Both the position numbers and the translations under genes were made by a program. Positions 17,747 to 26,850 of a stretch of 64,000 bases of DNA are shown here, piece by piece. The first letter of the stretch is position 1. Every line of letters starts with the position of its first letter. The stretch spans positions 62,001-126,000 of the forward strand of contig NZ_JAJJZG010000008.1 in the NCBI RefSeq assembly GCF_021028995.1. Reading direction: 5' to 3'. Under the pieces are notes generated by a model. That model saw only the letters and a program-made list of their open reading frames with translations, ran no database searches and was not told the origin of the DNA. The DNA is from Halobacterium sp. KA-4. GTDB lineage: Archaea > Halobacteriota > Halobacteria > Halobacteriales > Halobacteriaceae.

Positions 17747-18832
17747 ATGGAAGATTGGGTCATCGAGGACGAGGACATGCCGCTGGAGCGGAAGTCGCTG
17801 CTCCCCGGCAAGGGCTTCTTCATCCCGGACAGCATCCACGAGGAGCGCAAGGACCGAGAGATTCGCGAGGAAGCGGAGGGCGCGGACGTGCTCGTCGTCG
17901 CGGACCCGGACGCCGACGGGATGGCCTGCGCGGCCATCGTCCGCGAAGTGTACGGCGACGCGGCGCTCGTGCCCGCGGGCCCGCACGAACTCGAAGACGG
18001 CCTGCGGCGCGCCGCGGAGTTCGGCGAACTCGACTGCACGGTGTACGTCTGTGACCTCTGCCCGGACAAGTACGCGTACGTCGAGGACGAGCTCGCGTAC
18101 CTCGTCGAGCACGCCAGCGACGTGCACTGGTACGACCACCACCAGTGGACCGACGACACCGAGGCCGCCGTGCGCGAGGCGGGCGTCGACCTCGTCATCG
18201 GCGACTCCGAAGAGGAGTGCACGGCCGACGTCGCGGTGCGCTCCATCGACGCGGACCTCCCGCGCTACCTCAAGGAACTCGCGGCTGTCACCCGCGACCA
18301 CGACCTCTGGCTGAAGGAGGACCCGCGCAGCGACGACCTCGCGGACTACTCCTACTGGGTGGACACCGACGAGTACATGGAGACGATCCAGGAGCACGGC
18401 GCGGACCTCCCCGAGGACGTCATGGAGTTCCTCGAGGAGCGCCGCGTCGAGAAGAACGACCTCATCGACCGCGCGGTGTCGCGGGCGTCGCTGCGCGAGG
18501 TCAACGGCTGGACCGTCGGCGTCACCTACGGCCGCTGCTCGCAGAACGAGGTCGCCGAGGCGCTGCGCGAACAGGGAGCCGACGCCGCAGTCGTCGTCAA
18601 GCCTTCCGGGAGCGCGAGCATCCGGGGCACCGAGGACTTCCAGCGAGCCCACGAGGTCGCCCGCCAAGTGAACGGCGGCGGCCACCCGAAGGCGGCGGGC
18701 TGCAAGCCCGACATCTACGAGGACATGATGGACTACGCGAACCACTGGACGTCGCAGGGCGCGACCGCGAAACAGGTCATCCTCGACGGGTTCCGCAACC
18801 TCGACCCCGAAGAAGAACCGGACGAGTCCTGA
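17747..18832 (+). CDS. DHH family phosphoesterase
   Basis: A 361-residue cytoplasmic enzyme of the DHH/DHHA1 superfamily. Motif I is VVADPDADGMACAAIV, the DHH motif is VHWYDHHQWTD, and the C-terminal DHHA1 domain has the GGGHPKAAG loop. This superfamily includes RecJ-like nucleases, oligoribonucleases and cyclic dinucleotide phosphodiesterases. Absence of membrane or CBS domains argues against the GdpP class and favours a RecJ-like or nano-RNase activity. The start at 17747 fits a TTCTTTGCG promoter element about 28 bases upstream. The stop is immediately followed by the convergent DUF5807-like gene. Confidence 0.9.
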   Translation: MEDWVIEDEDMPLERKSLLPGKGFFIPDSIHEERKDREIREEAEGADVLVVADPDADGMACAAIVREVYGDAALVPAGPHELEDGLRRAAEFGELDCTVYVCDLCPDKYAYVEDELAYLVEHASDVHWYDHHQWTDDTEAAVREAGVDLVIGDSEEECTADVAVRSIDADLPRYLKELAAVTRDHDLWLKEDPRSDDLADYSYWVDTDEYMETIQEHGADLPEDVMEFLEERRVEKNDLIDRAVSRASLREVNGWTVGVTYGRCSQNEVAEALREQGADAAVVVKPSGSASIRGTEDFQRAHEVARQVNGGGHPKAAGCKPDIYEDMMDYANHWTSQGATAKQVILDGFRNLDPEEEPDES

Positions 18833-19270
18833 CTAGCGCTCGCCCGCGAGCCACTTGTCGGAGTACGACTCGCCGCAGGAACAGTAGACGTAGGCGTGGA
18901 TGACGTCGCCCTCCGCGTAGAGGCCGCCGACCTCCTCGTTCTGGGGTTCCGCGAACGAGAACGCGAACTGGGGGCTGTGCTCCTGGGGGCCGTCGCTGGC
19001 GTGCGGGCAGTCGCCGCCCGCGAGGTCGCTGTCCACGTGCCCGGGGTTGTCCATCGCGGCGGACCCGAAGTCCATCGCGCCCATCCCCGTAATTTTCTTG
19101 AAGACGCTGCGGCCGCGCTCGCCCTCGACGACGAGCACGACGCCGTCGTCGACCCGTTCGGCGTCGTCGCGGTCGGCTAGCTTGTCCACGTCGGAGACGT
19201 ACGACTCGGAGAGGTAGAGTGCGACGTCGTCGGTCCTGTCGCCGGCGAGATACGCGTCGTAGTCGCTCAC
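18833..19270 (-). CDS. DUF5807-like haloarchaeal protein
   Basis: A 145-residue acidic protein. The order DAYLAGDRTDDVALYLSESYV, then FSFAEPQNEEVGGLYAEGDVIHAY and VYCSCGESYSDKW matches what I recall of the haloarchaeal family DUF5807. The C-terminal CSC, together with the internal GGDCPHASDG, could bind a metal. Function unknown. It lies just downstream of the S6e gene on the same strand and may be co-transcribed with it (gap about 42 bases). Confidence 0.8.
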   Translation of the reverse strand: MSDYDAYLAGDRTDDVALYLSESYVSDVDKLADRDDAERVDDGVVLVVEGERGRSVFKKITGMGAMDFGSAAMDNPGHVDSDLAGGDCPHASDGPQEHSPQFAFSFAEPQNEEVGGLYAEGDVIHAYVYCSCGESYSDKWLAGER

Positions 19271-19312
19271 GACGACGAATACGCGACGAACGCGAAAAAG
19301 CGTGGCGTTCCG

Positions 19313-19738
19313 TTAGGCTTCGGCTTCTTCGGCGTCCGCTTCCTCGGCTTCCTCCTCGCCCTCGCCGTAGAGGGATTCGACGGACTCCTCGCCGCGCTCG
19401 GCGATGGAGACGTTGAGCTGGGCGACGGCCTCGGAGACTTCCTTCCCGCGGACGGTGACGCGCTTGCGCTCGCCGTCGTCCTCGGGGTTGAAGCCGGGGC
19501 CGCCCGTGAGCAGCACGTCCTTGAGCGCGGAACCCTCGACGTCGCTGCGCATCGGTCGGCCGGCGGCGTCGCTGCCGCCCGTGATTTCGACCGTGTAGCC
19601 GTCGAGACCGACGGCTTCGCCGTCGACTTCGTCGCCGATTGCGAGGCCGAGGAACCGATTCGCGTCCTGTCCGTCTACCTCCTGCTGGTAGCTTCGCCCC
19701 GACTCGGGGTCGGCGACGACAACTTGGAACGTAGCCAT
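19313..19738 (-). CDS. rps6e: 30S ribosomal protein S6e
   Basis: A 141-residue small-subunit ribosomal protein of the eukaryotic/archaeal S6e family. The diagnostic core is [18 protein letters not shown] followed by [10 protein letters not shown] and [21 protein letters not shown]. The start at 19738 gives the conserved [13 protein letters not shown]-terminus; longer forms have no homologous look. The last 20 residues are a glutamate-alanine tail typical of halophilic proteins. A TATA-like GGGTTTTTGAAC (minus strand, about 19762-19773) lies some 25-30 bases upstream. Confidence 0.95.
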   Translation of the reverse strand: MATFQVVVADPESGRSYQQEVDGQDANRFLGLAIGDEVDGEAVGLDGYTVEITGGSDAAGRPMRSDVEGSALKDVLLTGGPGFNPEDDGERKRVTVRGKEVSEAVAQLNVSIAERGEESVESLYGEGEEEAEEADAEEAEA

Positions 19739-19875
19739 GCGTGAAACCAATCGGGCGCAGTTCAAAAACCCGTCGAAGCCGCTCCCGCCGGCAGGACGCT
19801 CCTCGCGGGGGAATTGTGGGTGCTGGGGCGTAGCCGGCACCCGAGCGTTGAAGGCGCGGCCCACACAATCACGCG

Positions 19876-20163
19876 GTGACGGACATGGACCGCGAAGTTC
19901 TCATGGACCGCCTCGAAGCCGCCTTCGGCGGGACGCCCGCGGAGCGCCGCGTGGTCGCGCGGATGGCCGGCGACCTCGCCGACGCGGAGGCGGGAGACGG
20001 CGACCTCGACTTCGAGGTGACGCCGGAGGCCGTCGTCGACCACCTCGGGGACGCGCCGGGCGGGTCGCCCGCGGAGCGCTGGAACTGGTGGATTGGCGCG
20101 CTGGACGCCGCCCACGGCGGCTACCGGCGGTTCCGCGTGACGGCGTGGCAGCAGGACTCCTAG
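19876..20163 (+). CDS. Small conserved-looking hypothetical protein
   Basis: A 95-residue acidic protein beginning [38 protein letters not shown]. It has a helical N-terminal half and a Trp-rich segment ([20 protein letters not shown]). I recognise no named family. The GTG at 19876 and the ATG at 19885 are both possible starts. It is convergent with nosY and ends four bases into the nosY stop region. Its coding quality (third-position GC, acidic composition) supports a real gene. Confidence 0.7.
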   Translation: MTDMDREVLMDRLEAAFGGTPAERRVVARMAGDLADAEAGDGDLDFEVTPEAVVDHLGDAPGGSPAERWNWWIGALDAAHGGYRRFRVTAWQQDS

Positions 20164-21101
20164 ATGGAGCGCCGGCCGAGCGCGGCGACTGCGGCAGTCA
20201 CGGGCACGAGTATCCACGCCGCGAGCGCCGCCAGCAGCACGCCCTGACTCAGCCCCGCGCCGGTGAGGACGCCGGCGATGCCGCCCGCGGTCGTGGAGAC
20301 GGTGCGGAGCACGAGCACGCGGAAGAGGTCCGCGGGGTTCGCGAGCACCGCCACGGAGACCGCCCACTGCGGGAGGTCGAAAGTGGCGATAGCGCCGAGC
20401 GCGACGAGGTCGTGGACGAGCACGAACCACACCCACGCCGCGAGCGCGCCGCCCAGCGCCCGCGTCTTCTCACTGGCGAGCGCGGACGCGAGGACGCCGA
20501 CGCCGAGGAACGCCAGCGCCGCGGCGACCGCGATCAGCGCCACCCACGCGTACGCGCCGGCGACGCCCACGCCAGCGTATCGGACGAGGAGTGCGCCGCC
20601 GACCGCGAACCCGAGCAGCATGCCGCCGCCGACCGCGGCTGCGCGGCCCGCGTACTTCCCGACGACCACCGAGAGATTCGACAGCGGGAGCGCAAGCAGC
20701 ATCTCGAGGCTGCCGGACTCGTCGGCGCCGACGATGGCGTCGTAGCCCGCGGCGAGCGCGACCAGCGGGACGACGTAGACGCCGACCTGCGCGAAGCTCG
20801 CGAGCACGGCGCCGACGCGCGTCGGCCCGACCTCGGAGCCGCCGAGAACGACCAGTGCCAGCGAGAACAGCGCGAACACGACCGCCGCGCCGACCGCCCA
20901 GCGGCGCCGGACCGCGAGGCGGTACTCGCGGGCGGCGACCTCGACAGTGCCGCGGACGGTGCTGCGGATGCTGTCGCGCTCCACGAGGTCTGTCGCCGTT
21001 GCGCCGTCGGCTGCGAACTCTGGGGGTTCGTCGACGACCGCAGTTGCGCCGCCGTCGGTCGCAGGCTGCTCGTCCACGGCGTCGGTGCGGTCTGCCGTCA
21101 C
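20160..21101 (-). CDS. nosY: NosY-type ABC permease
   Basis: A 313-residue membrane protein with about six transmembrane helices after an acidic cytoplasmic N-terminus of about 60 residues. The segment GADESGSLEMLLALPLSN is typical of ABC-2 type permeases of the NosY family. With NosF and NosD it forms the maturation apparatus that helps supply sulfur to the CuZ cluster of nitrous-oxide reductase. It is the last gene of the nos operon, and its start overlaps the stop of nosF by four bases. Confidence 0.9.
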   Translation of the reverse strand: MTADRTDAVDEQPATDGGATAVVDEPPEFAADGATATDLVERDSIRSTVRGTVEVAAREYRLAVRRRWAVGAAVVFALFSLALVVLGGSEVGPTRVGAVLASFAQVGVYVVPLVALAAGYDAIVGADESGSLEMLLALPLSNLSVVVGKYAGRAAAVGGGMLLGFAVGGALLVRYAGVGVAGAYAWVALIAVAAALAFLGVGVLASALASEKTRALGGALAAWVWFVLVHDLVALGAIATFDLPQWAVSVAVLANPADLFRVLVLRTVSTTAGGIAGVLTGAGLSQGVLLAALAAWILVPVTAAVAALGRRSI

Positions 21102-22057
21102 GCCCGCTCACCCCCGGTTTCGACTGCAACGTCGCCGCCCGCGGCGACCTCCTCACGAAACACCGCGTCGAGACCGGGCTCGGTGACCTCGACAGATTCG
21201 ACGTCGGCGGCCTCGCGAAGCGCGTCGAGCACGTCGAAGACGCCGTCGCGCTCGCAGGTCAAGTGGACGCGGGCGCCGTCGGTTTCTACAGTCGTCACTG
21301 CGGCGTGGTCGAGCAGGTCGGCGGCGGCCGCGTCGGGGTCGCTCACGACGGTCGCGTCCACCGAGACGGTGTCTGCGGCCGCGCGTCGGAGGTCCTCGAC
21401 GCTCCCCGAGACCGAGACGTCGCCATCTTCGAGGACGGCGACGCGGTCGCAGAGGCGCTTGATTTCCGGGAGGACGTGGGAGGTGACGAGGACCGTCACG
21501 TCCGTCTCGGTGGCGAGCGCGTCCACGATAGCGTGGAAGTCCGCGACGCCCGCCGGGTCGAGGCCGGCGGTCGGCTCGTCCAGGAGGAGGACGTCCGGGT
21601 CGCCGACGAGCGCGGTCGCGAGCCCGAGCCGACGGTTCATGCCGTTCGAGTAGCCGCCGACGCGCCGGTCCGCGGCGTCCGCGAGGCCGACCGTGCGGAG
21701 CACGCGCTCGACACGGCGGTCACGCGCGTCGGCAGGGACACTTCGGACACGAGCGTGGAACGAGAGGACTTCGCGGCCCGTCAGCGACGGCGGGAAGCCG
21801 GCGTGTTCGGGGAGGTAGCCGACGCGCTCGCGGAGCGCGGTGCCCGCCGACGGCGCGAGGCCCGCGACCGTGACGCTGCCCGCGTCCGGCGTCTCGTGGC
21901 CGACGAGGAGTTTGAACAGCGTGGTCTTGCCGGCGCCGTTGCGGCCGACGAGCCCGAGCGTCTCCCCGCGGTCGACGGCGAGGCTGGCGCCGTCGAGCGC
22001 GGTGACTGTGCCGTAGGACTTCTGCACGTCGCGGATGTCGATGGTTGGGTCAGGCAT
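21098..22057 (-). CDS. nosF: NosF-type ABC ATPase
   Basis: A 319-residue ATP-binding subunit. Walker A is GLVGRNGAGKTTLF near residue 37, the signature is VGGYSNGMNRRLGLA, and Walker B is DVLLLDEPTAGLDP. The signature departs slightly from LSGGQ, as is frequent in NosF and related CcmA-like ATPases. The C-terminal 90 residues form an accessory domain. It energises the NosFY maturation transporter. Its start overlaps nosD by eight bases. Confidence 0.92.
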   Translation of the reverse strand: MPDPTIDIRDVQKSYGTVTALDGASLAVDRGETLGLVGRNGAGKTTLFKLLVGHETPDAGSVTVAGLAPSAGTALRERVGYLPEHAGFPPSLTGREVLSFHARVRSVPADARDRRVERVLRTVGLADAADRRVGGYSNGMNRRLGLATALVGDPDVLLLDEPTAGLDPAGVADFHAIVDALATETDVTVLVTSHVLPEIKRLCDRVAVLEDGDVSVSGSVEDLRRAAADTVSVDATVVSDPDAAAADLLDHAAVTTVETDGARVHLTCERDGVFDVLDALREAADVESVEVTEPGLDAVFREEVAAGGDVAVETGGERA

Positions 22058-23441
22058 AGTATCGCCTCCAGTCGTCGTGAGCGGGAGTCGCGAGCGGATG
22101 GTGGTCGACGACGCCGGGCGCGTCCACGAGCGGCACCGACCGACCCGCCAGCCGGACCGCGTCGAACGCCGGGCTGGACGCGAACACGCGGGCCCCGGGA
22201 TGTTGGCGCGCGAGGTTCTCGACGGTGCCGTCGGGCTGGAACCGGACCTCGCTGACGCCGTCGTGGTCGACGTCGACGGGGCTGGCGTCGCTCCAGTAGT
22301 TGCCGCGGTCGCTGGCGTTCCACGCGACCTGCTCGCCGACCACGGCGTACATCGCGTCCGCGTTGTCGACGAACGAGTTCCCGGCCGCGCGGACGTCGAC
22401 GCTGCCAGCGGTGAGGTGGACGCCGACGTCGTTGGCGAGCACGAGATTGTCCCGGAACGCGTTGTCCAGAGAGTTGTAGACGAAAATCCCGTTGTCGTTA
22501 CCGACGAGGTCGTTGCCGGCGATGGTGGAGTGGTCGACCTCTTTCACGAGGACGCCGTGGCCGCTCGTGCCGGTGTTGTTGACGGCGACGTTGTCGACGA
22601 TTTCGAGGTCGTCCGAAACCATCAGCGCGTAGCCGGCGTCGTTGTCGAAGGCGGTGTTGTTCGCGAGCCGGTTCCTGTCGGAGTACATGTAGTGGACGCC
22701 GTAGCGGAGGTCCCACAGCGTGTTGTTCGACGCGACCACGCCCGAGCTCCACGAGAAGTAGACGCCGTCGCGGACGTCCGTGATGCGGTTGTCCGCGATT
22801 TCGGCGTCGTTGGCGCGCCAGAGTTGGATGCCGTTCCCGCGGTCGGAGCGACGCTCGACGCTCGTGCGGCCGACGATGGTGGTGTTCGCGATGCGAGCGT
22901 CCGGCACGCCGTTCACCCAGACGCCGAACGTGGTGTTCGTGATGCGCGTGTCCGCGACGGTCGCGCCGGGTGCGTCCACCCAGACGGCGGCGTCGTTGTC
23001 CTCGGTGCTGTAGCCGGCGTTGCGCACCCAGACGTCCCGAATCGTCACGCTGCTGGCGTTGACGGTGACGACGTCGCCCTCGGCTTCACCGGAGACGACG
23101 GACTCGGAGGGCGACTTCCCGGCGATGGTGACGTTCGGCGTGTCGACGCTGACGGGGCCGGCGACGTGGCCGTGGACCGCGACAGTATCGCCGGGTTCAG
23201 CCGCGTCGACGGCCGCGGCGAGGGAGTCGTAGCGTTCGTCGCCGATGGCCGCGTAGCCATCGCCGCGCTCGCCCACCGACGAGAGCGCGAAGTCGTACTC
23301 CGCGGGGACCGGCGCGTCGAACGCGACCTCGGGGCTGCCGGCCGCGTCGTCGCTGGGGGCGGCGACGACGGCGCCGACGCTCACCACGAGCACGGCGACG
23401 ACCGCGACGGCGAACCCACGCTCGATGCGGCGGTCAGTCAC
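22050..23441 (-). CDS. nosD: NosD copper-enzyme maturation protein
   Basis: A 463-residue exported protein with an N-terminal hydrophobic signal (GFAVAVVAVLVVSVGAVVA) and many parallel beta-helix repeats of the NosD/CASH type, visible as recurring N-x-I/N-x-T/A-D-N-x-I patterns (for example ANDAEIADNRITDVRDGVYF, VASNNTLWDLRYGVHYMYSD). The YGVHYMYSDRN segment is highly typical of NosD. It cooperates with NosFY in assembly of the CuZ site outside the membrane. There is no clear C-terminal membrane anchor. It lies seven bases after the NosB-like gene. Confidence 0.93.
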   Translation of the reverse strand: MTDRRIERGFAVAVVAVLVVSVGAVVAAPSDDAAGSPEVAFDAPVPAEYDFALSSVGERGDGYAAIGDERYDSLAAAVDAAEPGDTVAVHGHVAGPVSVDTPNVTIAGKSPSESVVSGEAEGDVVTVNASSVTIRDVWVRNAGYSTEDNDAAVWVDAPGATVADTRITNTTFGVWVNGVPDARIANTTIVGRTSVERRSDRGNGIQLWRANDAEIADNRITDVRDGVYFSWSSGVVASNNTLWDLRYGVHYMYSDRNRLANNTAFDNDAGYALMVSDDLEIVDNVAVNNTGTSGHGVLVKEVDHSTIAGNDLVGNDNGIFVYNSLDNAFRDNLVLANDVGVHLTAGSVDVRAAGNSFVDNADAMYAVVGEQVAWNASDRGNYWSDASPVDVDHDGVSEVRFQPDGTVENLARQHPGARVFASSPAFDAVRLAGRSVPLVDAPGVVDHHPLATPAHDDWRRYYA

Positions 23442-23447
23442 GGGCGG

Positions 23448-24158
23448 TCACCTCGCAGCCTCCGCGTCCTCGGCGGTATTTCGGTTCGTGATGCGCGCGG
23501 CGAGGTCGCCGAACGTCGCGTCGCTGTCCCGGAAGTAGAACGCCACGACGAGCAACGCGACGGCGACGATGGCCATGTACGCGCCCAGCCCGAAGCGGCT
23601 GTAACTGGTGATGTTCGCGACGTGGTACTGGCCCCACAGCGGCGGCGTGAATCCCTCGACGCCCATCACGGGCGCGTCCGGGTCGAGCGTGTGGCCGGCC
23701 TGGTAGAGCCGGTACTGGATGTCCGCGAGCATCACGCCGAACACGACGACGGTGCCGACTAGTTGGGCGGTCAGCCCGCGCTTCAGCCGGCGGGCGTCGG
23801 GCGCCAGCGAGACGAACAGCGTGGCTGCCGACACCGCGACGAACGCCAGCGGGCCGAACGACCACTCCGGCACGTCCACGGCGTACGGGTGTGGCTCGTA
23901 GTTCGGCTGCCAGTACACCGGGTCGGGGTAGTAGAAGCCGATGTACTTGTTGAGGTTCGCCATCTCCGCGTAGTCGCCCGCGATGCGGGGGTAGGCGTAC
24001 AGTTCGAGGTGCAGCGTCGTCGACGGGTACTGCACGGCGTCCACGGCGATGCGCCACATCGGGAAGCACAGCGCCGCGACGAACAGCACCGCCGCTGCGA
24101 GCGGGAGCGCGCGCCGGACTTCGCGGAACGCCGAGGGGTCGGGAATCTCGTAGTCCAT
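23448..24158 (-). CDS. NosB-like membrane protein of the nos operon
   Basis: A 236-residue protein with about five transmembrane segments. After a short N-terminus a first helix is followed by an extracellular loop rich in Tyr, Pro and aromatic residues (YIGFYYPDPVYWQPNYEPHPY), and another loop holds GFTPPLWGQYHVANITSYSRFG. Its place directly after nosZ and before nosD matches the uncharacterised nosB gene of many clade II and Gram-positive nos clusters. The function of NosB is not established; electron transfer or metallocentre assembly is inferred from context. The start at 24158 is chosen because the upstream extension is a poor fit. Confidence 0.7.
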   Translation of the reverse strand: MDYEIPDPSAFREVRRALPLAAAVLFVAALCFPMWRIAVDAVQYPSTTLHLELYAYPRIAGDYAEMANLNKYIGFYYPDPVYWQPNYEPHPYAVDVPEWSFGPLAFVAVSAATLFVSLAPDARRLKRGLTAQLVGTVVVFGVMLADIQYRLYQAGHTLDPDAPVMGVEGFTPPLWGQYHVANITSYSRFGLGAYMAIVAVALLVVAFYFRDSDATFGDLAARITNRNTAEDAEAAR

Positions 24159-24290
24159 GGTGTCACCTGCCCGGGGTTCGCGCGACGAACCACCGGTTGC
24201 GACCCCCGCGGGCCGCGCCGACACGGCGAGCGTGCCGGCGCCCCGGGGAGGCCGCCGATGGCCGTCGAGTGGATGACAGACAGCGGTCGG

Positions 24291-26282
24291 TCAGTCGTCG
24301 CGCGGTTCGACGAGCATCCGCGAGCGCATCTCCAGGTGGAGCGCGCTGCAGAAGTACGTGCAGTAGATCCAGTAGACGCCGGGCTCGTCGGCCGTGAACG
24401 TCGCCTCGCGGGTGTCCTGGGGCGCGATGGCGAGGTGGACGTCGTGCTCGGGGATGGCGACCCCGTGGATGACGTCGCGCACGCCCTCGATGTTCGTCAC
24501 CGTGAGCGTCACCTCGTCGCCCTCCTTGACGGTGAAGTCCTTGAGGCCGTACTCCGAGCGCATCGAGGACGTCTTCACGTCGACGGAGCGCTCGCCCGTG
24601 CGCTCGACCCGGGAGTTCTCCTTCGTGACGAACTCCTTCTCGCCCTCGTAGTCGGCTTTGTCCCACGTCGTCGCGGGGTCGAGTTTGTCCTTGTGCGCGA
24701 ACACGCAGTCGTGGGGCTCGGGGTAGGCGGGGTGGTCGGCGACCAGTTCCATCTCCTTCTCGCCCTGGCCGATGTGGATGAGCTGGTCGTTGTCCGGGTG
24801 GATGGGGCCGACCGGCAGGAAGCGGTCCTTCGAGAGCTTGTTCAGGCTCACCAGCCACTCGCCGTCGGGGTCCATCGTCATCGCCTCGACGGCCTGAATG
24901 TGGCCGGGGTTGTAGTGGACGTCCTGCTTCTCGATGACGGGGTCCGAGGAGCCCTCCTCGGCCTCCACCGCCGCCTGGATGTCCCACTTGACGGCCTGGG
25001 AGTCGATAAACAGCGACGTGTACGCGTGGCCGTTCCCGTCGAAGGTCGTGTGCAGCGGGCCGAGGCCGACGTTCGGTCGGCCGGCGACGACGTCCTCGGG
25101 GTCGCTGGAGGAGTCCAGCGCGTCGATGTCGAGGATGGTGACCGTCGGGGAGAGTTTTCCCGCGATGAACGCGTAGTCGCCGTTCGGCCCGATTTCCACG
25201 CAGTGCGGGCTCTTCGGCGTCGGGATGTACCGCACGATGGGGCTGTCCCCCTGGTTCAGCGAGCTGTCCTGCGTGCCGTCGACGACGGGCACGCCGTTGA
25301 CTTCCTCGTACTCGCCCGCCTGCACGGCCTCCTCGATGGCGGGCACGTCGAATGCCTTCACGTAGTCGCGGTCGTCGCGGGTCATCTCCGTGACCGTGAC
25401 GCCGCCCTCGTCGTTGTACGCCGACGAGATGGCCCAGCGGCCGTCCTTGTCGGTGTCGACGATGTCGAGGTTGCCGTCGACTTTCACCTGCCACTGGGTC
25501 TCCATCGACTCGGGGTCAATGGCGGAGAACAGCGACACGTACTCGTCGGGGTTGTCGAGGTCGCGGCCGTCGTTGGGCAGCGGTGTGCGGAACTCGCCGT
25601 TCCCGAATATGTACTCCGTGTCCGGGCTCTGCACGGAACACCCGTGGATGGCCTGCATGTTCGGGACGTCCGTGATGGCGTCCGTCTCGAAGTACTTCAG
25701 ATTCACCCGGGCGATGCGGCCGTTGGCCTTGTCGTTCACCCAGAGGTACTCGCCGTCGTAGTCGCCGTCCGTCTCCGACAGCACGGGGTGGTGGTTGTCA
25801 CCCCACGTGTAGTCGCCGGCGCCCTCCAGCATCTCCGCGGTCTGGTCGTCGTAGCCGTAGCCGCGGCCGGCCTCCGTGTTGAACACGGGAATGCGCATCA
25901 ATTCGCGCATCGACGGGATGCCGATGATGCGGATTTCGCCGGACTGGCCGCCCGACCAGAAGCCGTAGTACTCGTCGTGCTCGCCGGGCGCGACCTTGTG
26001 GTCGGGTGTCGACCCGTCCGAGCTGGTCGTGGTGTTCGAACTGCCGCCGCCGATGTTGCCCGAACAGCCCGCCAGCCCCGCCATCGCGCCGGTCGCGACG
26101 CCGGCCTTCACGAAGTCACGCCGGGAGAGTTCGAGGCCGGCCAGTTCCAGCGTCGTCGAGTCCTCTTCGGGGGTCGGTTCGTCGACCTCCGCGAGCAGGT
26201 CGTCGAGTTGGTTCTCGTGGCGCTCGACGACCGCCTCGGGGTTGAGCGTCTCGTCTGCGTCGTCGGGAGTGTGTTGGGACAT
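24291..26282 (-). CDS. nosZ: Nitrous-oxide reductase, Tat-exported
   Basis: A 663-residue multicopper enzyme that reduces N2O to N2 outside the membrane, the last step of denitrification. The N-terminus is an acidic extension of about 50 residues, then a twin-arginine signal (LSRRDFVKAG) and a lipobox-like AGLAGCSG. The beta-propeller holds the CuZ ligand histidines (for example GDNHHPVLSETDG and HGCSVQSPD). The C-terminal cupredoxin domain has the CuA motif YCTYFCSALHLEM. The start ATG at 26282 is two bases past the halocyanin stop, so the genes are co-transcribed. The operon contains no visible nosL. Confidence 0.96.
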   Translation of the reverse strand: MSQHTPDDADETLNPEAVVERHENQLDDLLAEVDEPTPEEDSTTLELAGLELSRRDFVKAGVATGAMAGLAGCSGNIGGGSSNTTTSSDGSTPDHKVAPGEHDEYYGFWSGGQSGEIRIIGIPSMRELMRIPVFNTEAGRGYGYDDQTAEMLEGAGDYTWGDNHHPVLSETDGDYDGEYLWVNDKANGRIARVNLKYFETDAITDVPNMQAIHGCSVQSPDTEYIFGNGEFRTPLPNDGRDLDNPDEYVSLFSAIDPESMETQWQVKVDGNLDIVDTDKDGRWAISSAYNDEGGVTVTEMTRDDRDYVKAFDVPAIEEAVQAGEYEEVNGVPVVDGTQDSSLNQGDSPIVRYIPTPKSPHCVEIGPNGDYAFIAGKLSPTVTILDIDALDSSSDPEDVVAGRPNVGLGPLHTTFDGNGHAYTSLFIDSQAVKWDIQAAVEAEEGSSDPVIEKQDVHYNPGHIQAVEAMTMDPDGEWLVSLNKLSKDRFLPVGPIHPDNDQLIHIGQGEKEMELVADHPAYPEPHDCVFAHKDKLDPATTWDKADYEGEKEFVTKENSRVERTGERSVDVKTSSMRSEYGLKDFTVKEGDEVTLTVTNIEGVRDVIHGVAIPEHDVHLAIAPQDTREATFTADEPGVYWIYCTYFCSALHLEMRSRMLVEPRDD

Positions 26283-26283
26283 C

Positions 26284-26787
26284 TTAGACAACCCGGACGT
26301 AGCCGACCATCCCGCTCATCTCGTGCGGGATGCAGTAGTACTCGTAGGTGCCGGTCGTCTCGAACGTGTGTTCGTAGGTCTCGCCCTGCGGCACGTTGCC
26401 CTCCTGGCCGCTGTTGTAGCCGTCGATGGCGGCCTGCTCGGAGTCGAAGTCGCCGGACGCGAAGTACTCCGCGCCGTCCGGGATGTTGTCCTCGTAGGCC
26501 GTCACCGTGTGGCCGACCGCGCCGGTCGTCTCCCACGTCACCGTGGTGCCGGCCTCGACCTCGATGCGTTCGGGCTCGTAGACCAGTTCGTCGGTCATGT
26601 CGACGGTGCTCGTCTGTACCCACTCCTCGCCGGAGCCGCCGCTCTCGGTCTCGGTCGGCTCGGCCGTCGTCCCGCCACCGCCGCCACCACCGCCGCTGTC
26701 GCCACCGCCGGAACAGCCGGCGAGCGCTGCGACACCGACGACGCCAGTGCTTGCGAGGAACCGTCTGCGCGAGTAGTGCTCGTCCAT
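26284..26787 (-). CDS. Halocyanin (plastocyanin/azurin-type blue copper protein)
   Basis: A 167-residue exported type I copper protein. It carries a twin-arginine signal (YSRRRFLASTG), a lipobox (ALAGCSGGG) and a glycine-rich linker. The copper ligands are His in GAVGHTVTAY and the cluster YYCIPHEMSGMVG (Cys, His, Met). It is the first gene of the nos operon and is the likely electron donor to NosZ. The start at 26787 fits the Tat signal; the upstream region contains an inverted repeat at 26862-26875. Confidence 0.93.
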   Translation of the reverse strand: MDEHYSRRRFLASTGVVGVAALAGCSGGGDSGGGGGGGGTTAEPTETESGGSGEEWVQTSTVDMTDELVYEPERIEVEAGTTVTWETTGAVGHTVTAYEDNIPDGAEYFASGDFDSEQAAIDGYNSGQEGNVPQGETYEHTFETTGTYEYYCIPHEMSGMVGYVRVV

Positions 26788-26850
26788 GTTTGCCTCACGT
26801 CGTCGGTCAGGGGCACACACACGTAAACCGGAAACCACAGTACAAGGTCC

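Noticed and set aside
20160-26787. NosL in the nos operon
   Set aside because: No small lipoprotein with the NosL Cys-Met-Met-type copper motif is present among the six genes or flanks; only the NosB-like membrane protein is unassigned.
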